Shown piece after piece: positions 45,216-53,884 of a stretch of 64,000 nt of DNA. Position 1 is the first letter of the stretch. Every line of letters begins with the position of its first letter. Source of the stretch: Paenibacillus pinihumi DSM 23905 = JCM 16419 (GTDB taxonomy: Bacteria; Bacillota; Bacilli; Paenibacillales; Paenibacillaceae); NCBI RefSeq assembly GCF_000422505.1, contig NZ_AULX01000023.1, positions 85,171 through 149,170 on the forward strand, written 5' to 3'. The notes beneath the pieces are model-generated. The model was not told the DNA's origin, did no database searches, and saw nothing but the letters and a program-made list of their open reading frames with translations. The translations under genes were made by a program, and so were the position numbers.

Positions 45216-47297
45216 TTACAGAGTCGTTTTAACAGTACGAATAAGATTTCCATTCAAATCGTACTCATATTTCAGTTTGAGCTTGCCATCAAGAATGATA
45301 TAGTCTATTCGTCCTGCTGAATTATAAATGTACTGTAAGTTTCCGTTAATCATAATATTGCTGATATAACTCCAGTCTCCTGCCCCGGATTCATTGTAGG
45401 CGCGTATGGCAAGACTCCATGGTTTAGAGGATATCAAATTAGTACTGAAGTCTACCGGAGTTGTGACGGGCAATACCCCCGAATTAAAGCCTGTTGTGGC
45501 CCAATTATCGTTTGACCCTTTGATTTCATATGCAGTCAATTTTTTTCCTGTGGGATCAAAATAAGACCATTTCATTGAAATTGGATTTAAATAACTCTCA
45601 TTCTCCGAGAGATTGAGAAAATTAGCGATAGGTTTACGGATCCCGGTTGTGATGGTAACAGGATTAGATTCCAAAGATAAATTATTACTTGGATCAACCG
45701 CACGAATTGAAAACGTATATTTCGTATTCTGTGCTAACCCTGAAGCGGTGTATGAATTGGTATTGTGAGTTGTACTAACAGACCCGTTTCTAATAATTTG
45801 ATAATAAACTGTATTCGAGTTGTCAACAGAGGCCTCCCATGACAGAGAAACAGAGTTATTTGTCAGGGCCGTGACCTTTAAATTACGCGGCTTCGTTGGG
45901 TTTTCCAAGTCTTGGTACGTCAATTCTAACGTAGGGTTAGAAAAAGTAAGAGAGTACTCTTTAATAGTAAGGTAAGGAGGAATGATTAAATCAGTAGGAA
46001 TTAGGGCAACTTCCATGGTTGAGCTTCCTTTGTTCAAAAAATAATTGTAAATACCAGTTACATCGAATTGAACAGATTGAGCGGTGCCAGTGTTAAACAA
46101 CATGACGTTTTTGAAACCAGTTGTTTCTTCTGATTGATATACTGCCGGTCCGGGCCATCTTGTTTCATTCCAATTTGCCGGCCATAAGCCGGTTACTGCA
46201 TAAGACTTAACCGTAATCGTTGGTGCACTATTACCCTGAAACTCGGTGCTTGGAGATTGACTTAAAGTAAGTGCTGCATTTATATTGACCGCTCCTGGTA
46301 TGTTAGGGATGTTAAACTTCACAAAGCTGCTATATATATCACCATATATCTTGCTGGTGCCTTCCCGGTGTCTATACGATAGTTTAAGATCTGAGGTGCA
46401 ATTGCCACTATAGTTTAATTTGGTTACACATCCAAAACTAGTGGATTGAATCGATACTATAGGATCAATGACAACGGGATATGCCAATCCGTCTCCATCC
46501 CATTCGTAATCAACATATTTTTTTGATCCCTCTATCCGCTCAGACAACTTGACATCTCGAGTAACTCCATTTGCATCCATCAGCCAAGGTGGTTGGATAT
46601 ATAATTTATTGCTTGCCAAATTGCCTGTAACTTCAAAAGTAAACGATTTCGGCGAATACTCATTTTTCAATATAATATTTTCTTTGATTCCATCATTAAG
46701 GATCTGCAGCTCGACATCCGTATTGAGCCATACATTTTGATATTTAATTTTGCTTTTAGCTGTGGAGTCTATTTGCCCAACCGAATTTTCGGACGCACCG
46801 ACAGGAATAAAAGTCAATTTTTCTCCGTTACTTTGAATACTGTACCCTTTCACGATCTGTTTAGGTATTTCACTATAAAAAGGAACATGAAAGGAAGTAA
46901 AGGAGCTGCTTTTCTTATTCATTTTCATGGATTTTATATTATTTTTCATAGCTGCAGCTTCTTTGGAAACAGTAACACCAGCATCGGGGATATTGGACTC
47001 ATCTACCAAATTGGTATTAATGTCCTGATACTGTCCACTTTCATCTTTGTAATGAATAATCGACTCATGAATCTCGAGTTTGTAACTACCATTACTAAGC
47101 AAGTATTTTTTATAGTTTTCTCCGCGTTCTTCAATAATCTCTTTTATAATACTGGGCTGATTTTGATTTTTCTCTCTTGCAGCAAAACTGTCTGGTTTAT
47201 CATGTTCCGAATCATTTGATTGTGCAATTATTGTAGGCGACCCCACAATAGAAATTATCATGCATAATAAAGTTAATATTGAAAACCTCTGACCCAC
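45216..47297 (-). CDS. Secreted DNRLRE/fibronectin-III protein, partner of the RHS toxin
   Basis: 693 residues, GTG start with AAGGAT upstream. Signal peptide FSILTLLCMIISIVGSPTII. Residues about 30-270 resemble the N-terminal part of WapA (IHYKDESGQYQDINTNLVDE, WDGDGLAYPVVIDPIVSIQ), followed by a DNRLRE-type beta domain (IYGDIYSSFVKFNIPNIP, SVQFDVTGIYNYFLNKGSST) and a fibronectin type III domain (about 468-555, KPRNLKVTALTNNSVSLSWE). It ends with a YD-like repeat (LKLKYEYDLNGNLIRTVKTT). In WapA these modules are part of one chain; here they are a separate gene 74 nt upstream of the RHS gene, so the two proteins probably assemble on the cell surface. Confidence 0.8.
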   Translation of the reverse strand: MGQRFSILTLLCMIISIVGSPTIIAQSNDSEHDKPDSFAAREKNQNQPSIIKEIIEERGENYKKYLLSNGSYKLEIHESIIHYKDESGQYQDINTNLVDESNIPDAGVTVSKEAAAMKNNIKSMKMNKKSSSFTSFHVPFYSEIPKQIVKGYSIQSNGEKLTFIPVGASENSVGQIDSTAKSKIKYQNVWLNTDVELQILNDGIKENIILKNEYSPKSFTFEVTGNLASNKLYIQPPWLMDANGVTRDVKLSERIEGSKKYVDYEWDGDGLAYPVVIDPIVSIQSTSFGCVTKLNYSGNCTSDLKLSYRHREGTSKIYGDIYSSFVKFNIPNIPGAVNINAALTLSQSPSTEFQGNSAPTITVKSYAVTGLWPANWNETRWPGPAVYQSEETTGFKNVMLFNTGTAQSVQFDVTGIYNYFLNKGSSTMEVALIPTDLIIPPYLTIKEYSLTFSNPTLELTYQDLENPTKPRNLKVTALTNNSVSLSWEASVDNSNTVYYQIIRNGSVSTTHNTNSYTASGLAQNTKYTFSIRAVDPSNNLSLESNPVTITTGIRKPIANFLNLSENESYLNPISMKWSYFDPTGKKLTAYEIKGSNDNWATTGFNSGVLPVTTPVDFSTNLISSKPWSLAIRAYNESGAGDWSYISNIMINGNLQYIYNSAGRIDYIILDGKLKLKYEYDLNGNLIRTVKTTL

Positions 47298-47460
47298 ACA
47301 TTATCATCCTTTTCTAAAAATAAGTTTATAGATTAAAAACTTTAAAAATCACTACCTAATTTAAGTTAATAGATGTAAAAATGGAAAATAATGAAACAAA
47401 ATAATTTTATCACCCGCCTATATACTATAATAACTAGATATAATTAGAACTTTCCTATAT

Positions 47461-47488
47461 TAGCATATCAGTTTGTAAAAAACACCAA
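47461..47488. repeat. 28-bp intergenic motif, copy 2
   Basis: Matches 31396-31423 at 26 of 28 positions. On the minus strand it reads into TGCTAATAT, an extended -10-like element, about 165 bp before the secreted partner of the RHS toxin. The rest of 47298-47532 is AT-rich, without a gene. Confidence 0.6.
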
Positions 47489-47532
47489 TTTTTTAAATAG
47501 GTATAAATAGTAACCTTTAAGCCCAAATTTTC

Positions 47533-47751
47533 CTACTCCCCGCCATCTTTTATATACTCCAAAAGCTCCATCACAATCTCGGCTACCGCATCCTCCTGCG
47601 GCAAATGGATGTAGCGGCTGAGGCTGATAATATCGCCTTTGAACAGCTCGATCAGTTGCAGTTTGGCCGCTTCGTCATCCTTCCTCGCCGCGTGCAGCAT
47701 CGCTAGGAATTCACGGTCCGGGATAATTGCTGAATCATTTTTCGCTTCCAT
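47533..47751 (-). CDS. Small sigma-region-2-like / HTH accessory protein
   Basis: 72 residues. The start lies inside the preceding gene (48-nt overlap), so translation is coupled. Soluble and helical: EFLAMLHAARKDDEAAKLQL, IELFKGDIISLSRYIHLPQE, DAVAEIVMELLEYI. This pattern resembles the N-terminal part of region-2 modules in small split sigma factors (RsoA/YvrHa with SigO in B. subtilis) and phage-associated HTH proteins. Pairing with a region-4 protein fits a two-part sigma factor. Identification is by analogy. Confidence 0.55.
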   Translation of the reverse strand: MEAKNDSAIIPDREFLAMLHAARKDDEAAKLQLIELFKGDIISLSRYIHLPQEDAVAEIVMELLEYIKDGGE

Positions 47752-48041
47752 TTATTCACCGCCTGTTGGCTTAGATTGAGCTGACGGGCTACCTCGGATT
47801 CGGTCTGGTCCTGAATGTAGAGTCTGTACATAATCGTCCTGCCACGGGGTGGCAAAGTACTCATAAGCTGCTCCAGCAGCAGCTTGTTTTCACTGCTCAC
47901 CACAAAACTATCCGCTGCAGGCTCCCTGTCATAAAAAGAACATTCTCTGTTCCGTATCTTCTTCGCCCGGTACTGCACCCGCCATCCGATACGGTATACC
48001 TCCGACCGGAATCGTTCGTAGACCGTCTGCTGCTTTTCCAT
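47703..48041 (-). CDS. Sigma-70 region-4-like DNA-binding protein
   Basis: 112 residues from the ATG at 48041 (AAAGGG upstream; a TTG three bases earlier is possible). The C-terminal 60 residues are a sigma region 4 helix-turn-helix: LLEQLMSTLPPRGRTIMYRL, then YIQDQTESEVARQLNLSQQA and VNKWKRKMIQQL. The N-terminal half is basic (FRSEVYRIGWRVQYRAKKIR). It lacks regions 2 and 3 of a full sigma factor. With the overlapping 72-residue protein it could make a split sigma factor; the nearest co-directional target is the RHS operon. Confidence 0.65.
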   Translation of the reverse strand: MEKQQTVYERFRSEVYRIGWRVQYRAKKIRNRECSFYDREPAADSFVVSSENKLLLEQLMSTLPPRGRTIMYRLYIQDQTESEVARQLNLSQQAVNKWKRKMIQQLSRTVNS

Positions 48042-48200
48042 CAATCAACCACCCTTTCTGTAATTTCTTTATCTTTAGGGAAATTCTGCCTCCTGTTTTA
48101 CAACCGAAACAGGAACATTTGTTCTTATTATATCATTTTTATGTACCCTGGTGAAAGGGCGATTGAATCTTAACGACGAGGAATTTTTCTGTGAAAATGT

Positions 48201-48234
48201 AAAAAAAGGCCGCACTCTTACAGAGCACAGCCTT
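48201..48234 (-). terminator. Terminator of the thioredoxin-like gene
   Basis: Minus-strand stem AAGGCTGTGCTCT / AGAGTGCGGCCTT followed by seven T. Confidence 0.75.
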
Positions 48235-48285
48235 CGTATTTCTATTCTATTAAACATTTCTATTAAACACGACAGGATAAAAAAA

Positions 48286-48867
48286 TTACACCAAATCGCA
48301 GGCCTCAGCCGGCATCCAATGCTCGTCCTCGCCGTCCCATTTGACATTGCAGCCGATAGGATTCGTTAACGGCACGGATACTTCACTGCCGGCAAGCACC
48401 TCGGAGATCGCGCGGTCCAGATCATTGACCGTCATTTTGCTGATCTCCCGCGGATTATCTACGCCACGCCCGGTGTAGACAAGCTTGCGTTCCTCATCGA
48501 ACACGAAAAAGTGCGGCGTCCTAAGGCCGCCATAGGCTTTGGCTACGGCTTGACTCTCATCATGCAGATAGTTCCAAGGGAACTTCTCCTCTTCCATCAC
48601 CTGAACCATTTTCTCAAAGGAATCATCCGGCTTCGTATTCACGCTGTTCGAGTTAATGCCGACAAAACGGACACGGTGATCCGCGTACTTCAGAGCTGTT
48701 TCTCTGGTCACTTCATTCGAGCCGACAACAAAAGGACAATGATTGCACGTAAAAAAGACGACCAGCAGGCGGGCATCCGCGAAATCCGCAAGCGAATACG
48801 TTTTGCCGTCTGTGGCAGGCAGTGAAAAATCCGGAGCTTGAGCGCCGATTGGCAATGTAAAAGACAT
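48286..48867 (-). CDS. Thioredoxin-fold peroxiredoxin-like protein
   Basis: 193 residues with GAAAGGTGG before the ATG. AhpC/TSA-type thioredoxin fold: [20 protein letters not shown], then [20 protein letters not shown] with a CNHC active site, [20 protein letters not shown], and cis-Pro region [20 protein letters not shown]. The CxxC pair suggests a thiol-disulfide oxidoreductase rather than a one-Cys peroxidase. Cytoplasmic, no signal peptide. The C-terminal tail has a further Cys in PIGCNVKW, common in this subgroup. Monocistronic. Confidence 0.85.
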   Translation of the reverse strand: MSFTLPIGAQAPDFSLPATDGKTYSLADFADARLLVVFFTCNHCPFVVGSNEVTRETALKYADHRVRFVGINSNSVNTKPDDSFEKMVQVMEEEKFPWNYLHDESQAVAKAYGGLRTPHFFVFDEERKLVYTGRGVDNPREISKMTVNDLDRAISEVLAGSEVSVPLTNPIGCNVKWDGEDEHWMPAEACDLV

Positions 48868-49024
48868 GTTTCATCCACCTTTCGTATTTTAAGTGACAAA
48901 ATTTGCTTCTCTCGCTAGCAGTATAGCAAACCGCTCCCCAAGTTGTCTAATTGTGGAATAAAACGTTTCATCCTGTCCAAATAGGGTAATAGACTGTAAC
49001 TTTCCCTTAGGAGGTTCATGTCCA

Positions 49025-49825
49025 ATGAAATTAGTTGAGAAATGCAAAAAGCTTGAGAGCTACCCGACTCATTCATCGGAACGTTTTTTAACTGTCTACC
49101 TGAACACGGAACCCACAGGCAACCAGCCGCAGCAGTGGAAAATACGGCTGAAGAACGGCATGAAGAAGCTGATTGAATATTCCAAAGCCCAGGAGGATCA
49201 CAAGCAGACAAGGCAGTTGATGAATCTTCAATCACAGATTGAAGCCGAACTGGAGAAGAGAAGACAGGACATGAAAAACGGCCTGGTCATCGTCGCTGAG
49301 GATTCCGGCGTTCTGCTGTTCTTCGAAATGCTCCAGGCGCCGCTGCCCAACCAGTTTTACTGGGAGGACGAGCCCCGCCTTCAGGAGCTGAAAGAATTGC
49401 TGAGCCATTACCCTGCTGCCGGCATCGTGCAGGTGGGCCATGATTCGGTTGCGGTCATTGATACCATACTAGGGGAAGTCAAACAGGAAATGTATTTTGA
49501 GTGGAATGCCGAGAATGAGGACTGGAAGGAATACAAAGGTGTGGCGGCTGCCATCCGCGAGGCATCCAGCAGCTCACAGCGGGAGCGTTTCCATGACCGG
49601 ATGGATGTGAACCGCCAGCGATGGATGAAGCGGCTTGTTCCTGTCATCGAACGGTTCAAGCGCCAGAAGCAGTGGCAGGAGCTGATTTTCACCGGGGAAA
49701 AATCTCTTGCTTCGGAGCTGTCCCGGGAATTCCAGTCCATGACGACGCGTGTCATCTCCAAAAATATGAACAGCGCCCCCTCCCATGAAGTCATCCGGGA
49801 AGTCTACTCGGCAGGAAGAGCCTGA
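49025..49825 (+). CDS. eRF1/Vms1-like protein (VLRF1-type)
   Basis: 266 residues with AGGAGG 10 nt before the ATG. The sequence shows an alpha/beta domain opening PTHSSERFLTVYLNTEPT, GLVIVAEDSGVLLFFEMLQA and IVQVGHDSVAVIDTILGEVK, then a helical stretch RERFHDRMDVNRQRWMKRLV and a closing strand-helix unit LIFTGEKSLASELSREF. This fits the bacterial proteins of the archaeo-eukaryotic release factor 1 superfamily (VLRF1 or BaeRF groups), which may release peptides from stalled ribosomes. A catalytic GGQ is absent; a Gln loop is not obvious. Family call from memory, moderate confidence. Confidence 0.6.
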   Translation: MKLVEKCKKLESYPTHSSERFLTVYLNTEPTGNQPQQWKIRLKNGMKKLIEYSKAQEDHKQTRQLMNLQSQIEAELEKRRQDMKNGLVIVAEDSGVLLFFEMLQAPLPNQFYWEDEPRLQELKELLSHYPAAGIVQVGHDSVAVIDTILGEVKQEMYFEWNAENEDWKEYKGVAAAIREASSSSQRERFHDRMDVNRQRWMKRLVPVIERFKRQKQWQELIFTGEKSLASELSREFQSMTTRVISKNMNSAPSHEVIREVYSAGRA

Positions 49826-49935
49826 TTACCGTATCCCTTTCTCCCTCCCCCGCCAACTGGTGCTGCGCTGCGGAAGCACCCCCTGATCAGGAAGGACGCT
49901 TTCTGAAGGGACAGAACTTAAGCCAATCCAAGCGT

Positions 49936-49972
49936 AAACGGCTGTGCCCTGTTTAACAGACACAGCCGTTTT
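49936..49972 (+). terminator. Terminator of the eRF1-like gene
   Basis: AAACGGCTGTG and CACAGCCGTTT around a 14-nt loop, then TTACTTT. Stands 110 bases after the stop. Confidence 0.75.
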
Positions 49973-50107
49973 ACTTTGAATAGAAGCCGCTTATAAAAGC
50001 AAAGCTTAGCCTCACATCTATTTCATTTAAGACGGGAAGCAGCCGTCTCCGGCCGCCCTGCCTGCCCTTTCCCGGATGCAGTCAATTGAGGTATTCCAGG
50101 CATTCGA

Positions 50108-50956
50108 TTATTCCACTCCAGCGTCTTTGAATACCTTCGCAAAGCCTGCCGCAGACCTGGCGTACAGTTCTTCATTCGTTTGCCCGGACGGCCCGGCTGT
50201 AAGAATTTCCTGGGCGACCGCTCCACGATAGCCGATTTGCTCAAGTGAACGGATGAATGCTGCCAGATCAATAACGCCTTCTCCCGGATACAAACGGTCA
50301 TTATCAAGCACTTCCTCTACAGGAACGGGCTTCGCATCATTAATATGGACGTGTACGATTTGTGAAGGCTCCAGCTTCAGTAAATCCTCCACTGTTCCTT
50401 CCGTTGTATACCAGTGGTAAGCGTCTAACAGCAGCCCTACATTGGCGCGGCCGATGGCGCCAATCCAGTCCAGCGTTTCTTCCATGGTCCACAGGAACGG
50501 ATTTGCCCATCTGGTGCGCAAATGATGCGGACCGACAAATTCCAGACCCAGCCTGATACCGAAGCCATCCAGAATATCTGCACAAATTCGCAGGCGGCGC
50601 GTGGCAAGTACAGTGAAATGCGCGGATTTGTAATCGCTTGCAGGCAAAACGTACGTACAGCAGGCTTTCACGCCAAATTTTGCCGCCCATTCAGCGTGCT
50701 TGGCCAGCTCTGCCAATCCCGAGCGAAACGTCTCCTCATCGGAACGCCAGTCTACAGGGAGATGAATGGAAGCGACAGTCATGCCAAGCTCCTTCAGAAG
50801 TCCTTGTGCTGCCTCCAGTCCGGCTTCCTGTGCCCAACGCTCCAGCTCATCCCCGCCCAGATCTACAGCGCCAAAGCCGTGAGCTGCGGCATTGCGGATG
50901 AATTGCTCCGTTGTTTCTCCATGTCCGGTTCCTGCTCTTGTCAAACCTTTAATCAT
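50108..50956 (-). CDS. Sugar phosphate isomerase/epimerase (AP endonuclease 2 family)
   Basis: 282 residues with GGAGG before the ATG. TIM barrel of the xylose isomerase-like family: HGFGAVDLGGDELERWAQEA, SIHLPVDWRSDEETFRSGLA, RLGLEFVGPHHLRTRW, GLLLDAYHWYTTEG, VHVHINDAKPVPVEE and YPGEGVIDLAAFIRSLEQIG. The metal ligands Glu, Asp, His and Glu are in place. Acts on a sugar or sugar phosphate in the cytoplasm, substrate unknown. Transcribed divergently from an AraC regulator that probably controls it. Confidence 0.88.
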   Translation of the reverse strand: MIKGLTRAGTGHGETTEQFIRNAAAHGFGAVDLGGDELERWAQEAGLEAAQGLLKELGMTVASIHLPVDWRSDEETFRSGLAELAKHAEWAAKFGVKACCTYVLPASDYKSAHFTVLATRRLRICADILDGFGIRLGLEFVGPHHLRTRWANPFLWTMEETLDWIGAIGRANVGLLLDAYHWYTTEGTVEDLLKLEPSQIVHVHINDAKPVPVEEVLDNDRLYPGEGVIDLAAFIRSLEQIGYRGAVAQEILTAGPSGQTNEELYARSAAGFAKVFKDAGVE

Positions 50957-51072
50957 GCTATTCTGCCTCCTTGGTTATCACAGTCCTTATCTCATGGTAA
51001 AATAGAAGCCAGCCAAAAGCATTCCGGCTGCTTCGGAATATGTCCGAATTTTTCGGATGGAGGTCATCTTAG

Positions 51073-51948
51073 TTGACGCAATTTCCAAAGTATTTGACGA
51101 CCTATCCCAATATGGATCATCAGCTTCCGTTTCATATCAGCCTGAACCGGCTGGCAAACGGCTATCCCGCACACCGGCATGATTTTTTGGAATTCTCCTA
51201 TGTTTTGGAGGGAAGCGGAGCGGAGTCGGTCAACGGCATCCGGCATCCGATGGTGCCCGGCACCTTTACCTTTGTTCTGCCCGATCAGGTGCATGAGCTG
51301 TTCACAGACCCCGGAAGCACACTCGTGCTGTACAACTGCAACTTCAGCATGGATTTGTTGTTGGATTCACCCCGTACAGAGCGATGGTTCCGTACGCTTC
51401 TGGAGGACAGGGAAGGGCTTGCTCCGTTTTCCCAAATTGATGGCATAGAACAGGAACAGCTGCTTCAGCATATCCGGAACATGCATCAGGAATATGCAGG
51501 ACATGCCCACGGGCATGAAGTGTTGCTTAAGGCAATGCTTACCGAGCTGCTGGTCCGTTTTGACCGCAGCCGCCGCAGCTTTCCGGAAACGGGGATACAG
51601 ACTGCTGCCGCCGCTCCTGCCGCAGGAACGGCGGGGCCGATCATTCAATATATCCGGATCAACTATCAGAATGAAAATTTGATGCTGTCGGATTTATCTG
51701 CCCGCTTTTCGATCAGCCCCTCCCGAATTAGTGAAGTAATAAAGGAAGCAACCGGACAGACCTTTGTCCAATACTTGAATGATGTGCGTCTGCGCTATGC
51801 CTGCGGACTCCTGTTGTCTACCACTATGAGCATCGCACAGATTGCCGCGGAAGTCGGCTTCGGTTCCTACAAAACCTTCTCCCGTGTCTTCCGTGAGCGA
51901 AAAGGCGCCGTGCCGAGCCAGTACCGCAAGCTTAAGCGGCTGCCATAG
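51073..51948 (+). CDS. AraC-family transcriptional regulator
   Basis: 291 residues, TTG start with GGAGGT upstream. N-terminal cupin sensor (residues about 15-90, YPAHRHDFLEFSYVLEGSGA, TFVLPDQVHELFTD) and two C-terminal helix-turn-helix units (about 190-290, LSDLSARFSISPSRISEVIK and IAQIAAEVGFGSYKTFSRVF). Typical sugar-responsive activator. Divergent from the epimerase gene with 116 bp between them, and followed by an aldose epimerase, so a common sugar signal is likely. Confidence 0.9.
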   Translation: MTQFPKYLTTYPNMDHQLPFHISLNRLANGYPAHRHDFLEFSYVLEGSGAESVNGIRHPMVPGTFTFVLPDQVHELFTDPGSTLVLYNCNFSMDLLLDSPRTERWFRTLLEDREGLAPFSQIDGIEQEQLLQHIRNMHQEYAGHAHGHEVLLKAMLTELLVRFDRSRRSFPETGIQTAAAAPAAGTAGPIIQYIRINYQNENLMLSDLSARFSISPSRISEVIKEATGQTFVQYLNDVRLRYACGLLLSTTMSIAQIAAEVGFGSYKTFSRVFRERKGAVPSQYRKLKRLP

Positions 51949-52098
51949 GCGTTTTCCCGTCCGGCCGCTTGACATTTTACAACATGCTGTATCCGGCGCA
52001 ATTAATTTCAAATTATCCTGTGCAAATGAAAAGGAAATTGACAGTCCTGAATCGAATTAAAAGAGACAGAAACGTAATCACAGAAAGGTTGATCAAGG

Positions 52099-53085
52099 AT
52101 GAGCAAGGTGTCAGTCGAGAAAATCAACTACTTAGGAGAAGAAGCCATCCATGTGCTGACTCCTGAATTGGAAGCGGTTATCGTCCCGTCATGGGGTACC
52201 AATCTGCTCGAACTGAAATGGCGGGCGGGTGAACAGGCTTTGCTGCGCGCCCCGCAAACACGCGAGCAGTTCCTCTCCGCTTCGGTGCTGTACGGAACGC
52301 CGGTGCTGTTCCCTCCGAACCGGATTGACGGCGGCGAGTTCGAATTCAACGGGCGGACCTACCGCTTCCCGGTGAATGAATCGGAGCGCGGCAACCATAT
52401 TCATGGCGTGCTGATGAATGAGCCGTGGAAGCTGCACCGTGCAGAGGTTCAAGGTGAGCAGGCCATTGTTGAGACAACCATAGATTCCAAAGAACTCCCG
52501 GCAGTATTCGAAGCGCTGCCTCACCATTTCACGGTCAAAATGCAGTTTGTTTTCGAAGGCGCATCGGTCATCCAGCGCTTCATGCTGGACAACCTGGATG
52601 AGCAGCCGCTCCCGTGGGGACTTGGCTATCATACGACCTTCAATTACCCGCTGAATGGACAATTGGAATCCGGGCGCTGCACATTCAAGCTGGAGACAGA
52701 CCAGATCTGGGAGCTTACGGACCGGCTGCTGCCAACCGGAGAACTCAAAGCCATTCCTTACGGAGCAGAGCTGAACGAAGGCATGCCGCTCACCGGACTC
52801 CCGCTTGATACTGTATTCCAGATTCCGAAGGACGGCAAATGTGAAGCGGTCATTGCCGATCAGGATGCCGGACTGCAAATTACGTACAGCGGCGACAGCT
52901 ATTTTGGCCAATGGGTTGTCTACAACAATGATTCCAGAGCCGGCTATCTGTGCCCGGAACCGTACACTTGGGTGACAAATGCTCCGCATGTTCAGCTTCC
53001 TGATGATTTGACAGGCTTCCGCGCTCTTGCACCAGGCGGACAGGTAACTGTGGAGACACAAATTGTTGTAAGCACCCTTGCTTAA
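52099..53085 (+). CDS. Aldose 1-epimerase family protein
   Basis: 328 residues with AAAGG 10 nt before the ATG. Beta-sandwich mutarotase fold: VIVPSWGTNLLELKWRAGEQ, PPNRIDGGEFEFNGRTYRFP, catalytic-type GNHIHGVLMNEPWKL, WGLGYHTTFNYPLN, and final TWVTNAPHVQLPDDLTGFRA. His of HIHG and His of GYHTTF are the expected catalytic residues. Interconverts sugar anomers. It lies 150 nt after the AraC gene on the same strand. Confidence 0.88.
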   Translation: MSKVSVEKINYLGEEAIHVLTPELEAVIVPSWGTNLLELKWRAGEQALLRAPQTREQFLSASVLYGTPVLFPPNRIDGGEFEFNGRTYRFPVNESERGNHIHGVLMNEPWKLHRAEVQGEQAIVETTIDSKELPAVFEALPHHFTVKMQFVFEGASVIQRFMLDNLDEQPLPWGLGYHTTFNYPLNGQLESGRCTFKLETDQIWELTDRLLPTGELKAIPYGAELNEGMPLTGLPLDTVFQIPKDGKCEAVIADQDAGLQITYSGDSYFGQWVVYNNDSRAGYLCPEPYTWVTNAPHVQLPDDLTGFRALAPGGQVTVETQIVVSTLA

Positions 53086-53375
53086 TTACGGATTGTAACA
53101 TCCTCATCCTCACACCATAGAACAGTCTTCGCAATACAGACCGGGGAGCCACAAGAGCAGCCAGAACGCACTTTGGCCCCCTTCCCATTCGATAAGTACA
53201 TACCTTAAACCTCATCTGTGATCATCCGAATCATCATAATAACCCGTTCCAACTTGAACAGCTTGTTATATTTCAGAATTATCACAATTTTGTAAACCGA
53301 ATTTAAGGCTTTTTTAATATTCAACATTTATACTGTTCTCAAATCTTATTAAATAGTTATTGGAGTGATTGATAG

Positions 53376-53603
53376 ATGAGAACGATGATTCTATTTCAAA
53401 ATAAACCGATCCCTGTCTATATTACAGAATCAAATAAAAAAACCTTGGATAAGCTCGCTCTAACCTTGAACCGTAAATGGGAAACCGGCAAAAATGCGCT
53501 GAAAAACTGTCTGCGTTCCCTGATCAGTGTTGAAATCGTAGGCAGCGAAGCCACCCTGCATGCAATCAATGAGAAAGACACCCTGACCATTTCTCTCTAC
53601 TAG
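53376..53603 (+). CDS. Small unknown protein (75 residues)
   Basis: GGAGTG upstream of the ATG and a terminator after the stop support expression. The protein has a compact strand-helix-strand look: MILFQNKPIPVYITESNKKT, LDKLALTLNRKWETGKNALK, NCLRSLISVEIVGSEATLHA. Basic, with no signal or membrane segment. Family not recognised. Located alone between the epimerase and the convergent L-fucose genes. Confidence 0.55.
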   Translation: MRTMILFQNKPIPVYITESNKKTLDKLALTLNRKWETGKNALKNCLRSLISVEIVGSEATLHAINEKDTLTISLY

Positions 53604-53635
53604 AACATAACAAGCCAAACTCCCTTACTTAATAG

Positions 53636-53684
53636 AAAGCATCCCCCGGTCAGCCTCTACGGCCTCGATCAAGGGATGCTTATT
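53636..53684 (+). terminator. Terminator of the 75-residue protein gene
   Basis: AAAGCATCCC and GGGATGCTTA with an inner GGCC-type palindrome, followed by TTTGCTTTTT. Confidence 0.7.
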
Positions 53685-53884
53685 TGCTTTTTGCTTATGG
53701 AATCTGCTGCGTATATATATAGCTATCAGATTGTACTGCCTTTTTGTTATATGCTTATCAGACCTCTAACCTGAAATACTATGTCATAAAACTATATGTT
53801 CCCTATTTGTTAGTTCCCGGACTTCCTGGATCGTTTCCTCTATATGATACATGCTGTGAACCGCCCTTTGGCCTCGCCTGTTCG

